Shown: one piece after another, positions 5,378 through 7,768 of the stretch
Layout: every line of letters begins with the position of its first letter
How positions within the stretch are numbered: position 1 is the stretch's first letter
Assembly (NCBI GenBank): GCA_034440595.1
Contig: JAWXCH010000181.1
Span: forward strand, 1 to 7,768
Origin: JAWXCH01 sp034440595
Lineage (GTDB): Bacteria; Planctomycetota; Planctomycetia; Pirellulales; JALHPA01
Direction: 5' to 3'
Length of the DNA: 7,768 nt
Translations under genes and position numbers: made by a program
The notes under the pieces: model-generated
What the model saw: only the letters and a program-made list of their open reading frames with translations
Told to the model about the DNA's origin: nothing
Databases searched by the model: none

Positions 5378-7768
5378 TCAATCGACGTACACAAACGCTT
5401 TTGCATTAAATAGCGCATGCGCGGCGTCCTGCCAGGCAGGTTGATACGTTAGCATCTCGCCAGTATCACCGCCGCGTAGTTTGGTGCATTGCTCGACCAG
5501 TTTGACCAGACGCGCAATCTCCGCTGGTTGCGGCGGACGACCAAATGCGGCAAAGACCATTCGCTCGGCACGCTGCTGCGGGGAACTACTGCCATCATTC
5601 AACACTTGCTCGCTCCAGTGTTTGGCCATCGCAATAACGAATGGGTCATTCAGTAGCGCCAGCGCCTGATCCGGTACATTGGTCGTGTCGCGCTTGCCGG
5701 TGGTCAGCTTTGGGAGCGGTTGATTGAATATCGCCAGAAATTTCGGCGGCTCCATTAGCGTCATTTTCTGATAGATGCTGCGGCGGCCGTTGCCGTCCAG
5801 CGGCCCGCGAAATAGACGCTTGTCCCCATCTTCCGCCGTGCGATACGGATCAATCGGCGGGCCACCCAGCTCTGGGCTAAGCCGTCCAGACACCGCCAGC
5901 AACGAATCGCGAATCGCCTCGGCATCCAGTCGCCGCACCGGGCGATGATGCCACAAGCGGTTCTCTGGATCGGTGGTCAATGCCGCCGGCACGGTCTGGC
6001 CACTTTGCCGCCATGTGCGCGAAGTGACAATCAGCCGGATCTGTTTTTTCAGGGACCAATTCTCCTGCACAAAACGATGCGCGAGCCAATCGAGCAGTTC
6101 TGGATGCGTCGGCGGTTCACCCAAATGGCCAAAATCGTCCGGGGTGCGAACAATCCCTTCGCCAAAAAGTTGCAGCCACAATCGGTTCACCAGCACCCGC
6201 GCCGTGAGCGGGTTATCATTACTGGCGATCAAATGCGCTAGTTTCAAACGGCCACTCGATCGGTCAGTGGCCTTATCGGTAGCCGACGAATCTGCCGCGT
6301 TCAATGCTGCGTTTCCAGCCAGCAAGCGGATATGACCGCGACGGACCTCGTCGCCAAACTCTTCATAAGACCCGCGGATAGCGATTCGCTCGTCCGTCGC
6401 CTCATTCCATTCGGCCGCCGAACCGATCGTCCGCTCCGGTTGCAGCTTTGCTTCGGCTTCACGATAGCGAGCAACCAACTCCGTCAGCTTGGAACTCTGC
6501 TTTGCATCATTCGACAGCCACTTTGCCGCCAGTGCTTCGTTCAGTAGCAGCACATCTTCTGCGGTGGACTCTCCATCACGCAGCCGTTCCACCGCAGAGA
6601 GCAGCGTATCAGCAAAGCGGTTGGCCCAGGCCTCTCTGGACGGCGGAAGTTCTTCCTCTGCCAGAAAGGCCTCAAGCCGTGCCAGCTCATCGACCGGGCC
6701 TTTGTCCGGCGCATGCTGATAGATCCGACTGACCCCGAACCAGGAATTGGGATCGGTCAGGTCTTTCTCGGTGACGCCGTTGTAGCGAACTCGAGGGGGG
6801 AAATAATTATTGAGCGACTTTGTCGTCATCTCAAAATAGACGCGCCGCTTGAGCGTGTCGATCGTTCCACCCAGTCGCAGAAAATCGCCGGCAGTCAGTT
6901 TTAGCCAGCCGAAGTTCGGTTGATTAATAAACTTCATTCGCTCGGAATGAAACGCCTGGTCAATAATAAACGCCTGTGCGGCAAACTTGCCTGCTACATA
7001 ACCGATCGAGAATGTCCGTGCCGCCTTGGCATCCAACAACGGGCTGCGCAGTGCCCCGGCCAGACGTTGCGACCAGACATGCGACCAGCGACCCGCCGGC
7101 AAAATTTGATTGATCGCACGATCTCCAGCGGCAGCAATGACCAGTTCGCCATCGGCCACTTGTCCATGCTCCATGCCCAAACCGTCCCACCGCCAGCGAG
7201 CGGTTGGATCGGGGGATTCATGTGTGTTGGCTTCACTACCGCTGGCAGAGTTATTGCCGGCCGGGGTGAAATCGACCCAGAGCGTGAGATTGGCCTTGTT
7301 CGCCGCCGCGCGACGATCGTGTTCGGCGCGGAAGTCCTCCATTGAAAGCGGAGGCACAGGCGTCGACGCCGCAGGTACTTGTGTAACAACTGCCGCGCTC
7401 TCGATTTTTGCTGATGTACCTAGCAGCGATGCATTCGCCGGCCCGGTTGTTTGTGGTGACGTAGCTTGCGGTGTGGAAGCTTGCTGTGTGGCTGTTTGCA
7501 GCGAAGCCGTTTGCCGGTGCCACAGTTCACCCAGCGTCGTCGGAAACGGCGCCAGCGTACTGGCAGGTTTCGCATCAGTTAGTTTTGCATCTGCCGATTT
7601 CGCCACAGCAGGTGGCTTGAGCGCCAAGAATTTGCCGACGATAGCATCTCTGGAGCCAAGCCAGCTCGTCGCCAGTTCGTCACGAATTTCCCGCTTGATG
7701 TTTCTTAGCTCTTCGATGGTGGCCACGTTGGGATCGACAGTTTCAACACTTCGCGCGCTCCACCGGGT
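5378..7768 (-). CDS. DUF1553 (PSD1) planctomycete protein, C-terminal part, cut by window edge
   Basis: The frame stays open to the right edge, so the start is outside. The GTG at 7726 is internal, because 14 more sense codons precede it. Residues are numbered from that GTG (782 to the stop). A charged helix (1-20) leads to a Thr/Gln/Ala/Pro-rich linker (about 72-127). Residues 147-335 look like a concanavalin-like beta sandwich (NLTLWVDF, GWLKL, NSWFGVSRIY). Helices fill 345-430. DUF1553 spans about 445-735 with its typical motifs: ARVLVNRLWLQLFGEGIV (509-526), DDFGHLGEPPTHPELLDWLA (530-549), RLIVTSRTWRQS (564-575), LDAEAIRDSLLAVSGRL (600-616) and DQALALLNDPF (686-696). It ends in NAKAFVYVD. 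Full-length relatives usually carry PSCyt1 heme and DUF1549 domains in front. The biochemical role of this family is not established; it is exported and often sits beside DUF1501 or sulfatase genes. No such neighbour lies downstream here. Confidence 0.9.
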   Translation of the reverse strand, partial: TRWSARSVETVDPNVATIEELRNIKREIRDELATSWLGSRDAIVGKFLALKPPAVAKSADAKLTDAKPASTLAPFPTTLGELWHRQTASLQTATQQASTPQATSPQTTGPANASLLGTSAKIESAAVVTQVPAASTPVPPLSMEDFRAEHDRRAAANKANLTLWVDFTPAGNNSASGSEANTHESPDPTARWRWDGLGMEHGQVADGELVIAAAGDRAINQILPAGRWSHVWSQRLAGALRSPLLDAKAARTFSIGYVAGKFAAQAFIIDQAFHSERMKFINQPNFGWLKLTAGDFLRLGGTIDTLKRRVYFEMTTKSLNNYFPPRVRYNGVTEKDLTDPNSWFGVSRIYQHAPDKGPVDELARLEAFLAEEELPPSREAWANRFADTLLSAVERLRDGESTAEDVLLLNEALAAKWLSNDAKQSSKLTELVARYREAEAKLQPERTIGSAAEWNEATDERIAIRGSYEEFGDEVRRGHIRLLAGNAALNAADSSATDKATDRSSGRLKLAHLIASNDNPLTARVLVNRLWLQLFGEGIVRTPDDFGHLGEPPTHPELLDWLAHRFVQENWSLKKQIRLIVTSRTWRQSGQTVPAALTTDPENRLWHHRPVRRLDAEAIRDSLLAVSGRLSPELGGPPIDPYRTAEDGDKRLFRGPLDGNGRRSIYQKMTLMEPPKFLAIFNQPLPKLTTGKRDTTNVPDQALALLNDPFVIAMAKHWSEQVLNDGSSSPQQRAERMVFAAFGRPPQPAEIARLVKLVEQCTKLRGGDTGEMLTYQPAWQDAAHALFNAKAFVYVD

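Overview
The window looks like chromosomal DNA of a planctomycete, probably the Pirellulaceae or a close relative. The evidence is a DUF1553 (PSD1)-type protein, a secreted PQQ-like beta-propeller protein that starts its mature part with a WPEWRGP-type motif, a secreted protein with duplicated small beta modules, and intergenic hairpin repeats of a kind I associate with this group. All of this comes from reading the sequence and remembered family features; no database search was possible.

Layout. Positions 1-302 (minus) hold the first half of a pyroglutamyl-peptidase I gene, cut by the left edge. Positions 303-789 are a divergent intergenic region with two copies of a 62-bp repeat (361-422 and 527-588) and small hairpins between them. 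Positions 790-2145 (plus) encode an exported PQQ-like propeller protein. After a 301-nt gap, 2447-3517 (plus) encodes an exported protein with two copies of a small beta module around a helical segment and a C-terminal domain resembling the LecA/PA-IL galactose-binding lectin. Positions 3619-3894 and 3878-4444 (plus) are two overlapping genes: a small HicA-like protein and a protein with an alpha/beta N-terminus and a helix-turn-helix. Convergent to these, 4543-5175 (minus) encodes a small secreted protein of unknown function. Positions 5216-5377 are an AT-rich gap with a heptanucleotide tandem repeat. From 5378 to the right edge (minus) lies the C-terminal part of a large DUF1553 protein.

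How the genes work together. Four of the seven genes encode proteins that are exported or probably exported, but nothing shows that they form one pathway. The most interesting unit is the two-gene cassette at 3584-4444. Its promoter has a consensus -35 box inside a perfect 14-bp palindrome, the first gene appears to be leaderless, the two reading frames overlap by 17 nt, and arginine codon use differs sharply from the propeller gene. The arrangement resembles a self-regulated, horizontally moved toxin-antitoxin-like module. That function is an inference and is not shown by the sequence.
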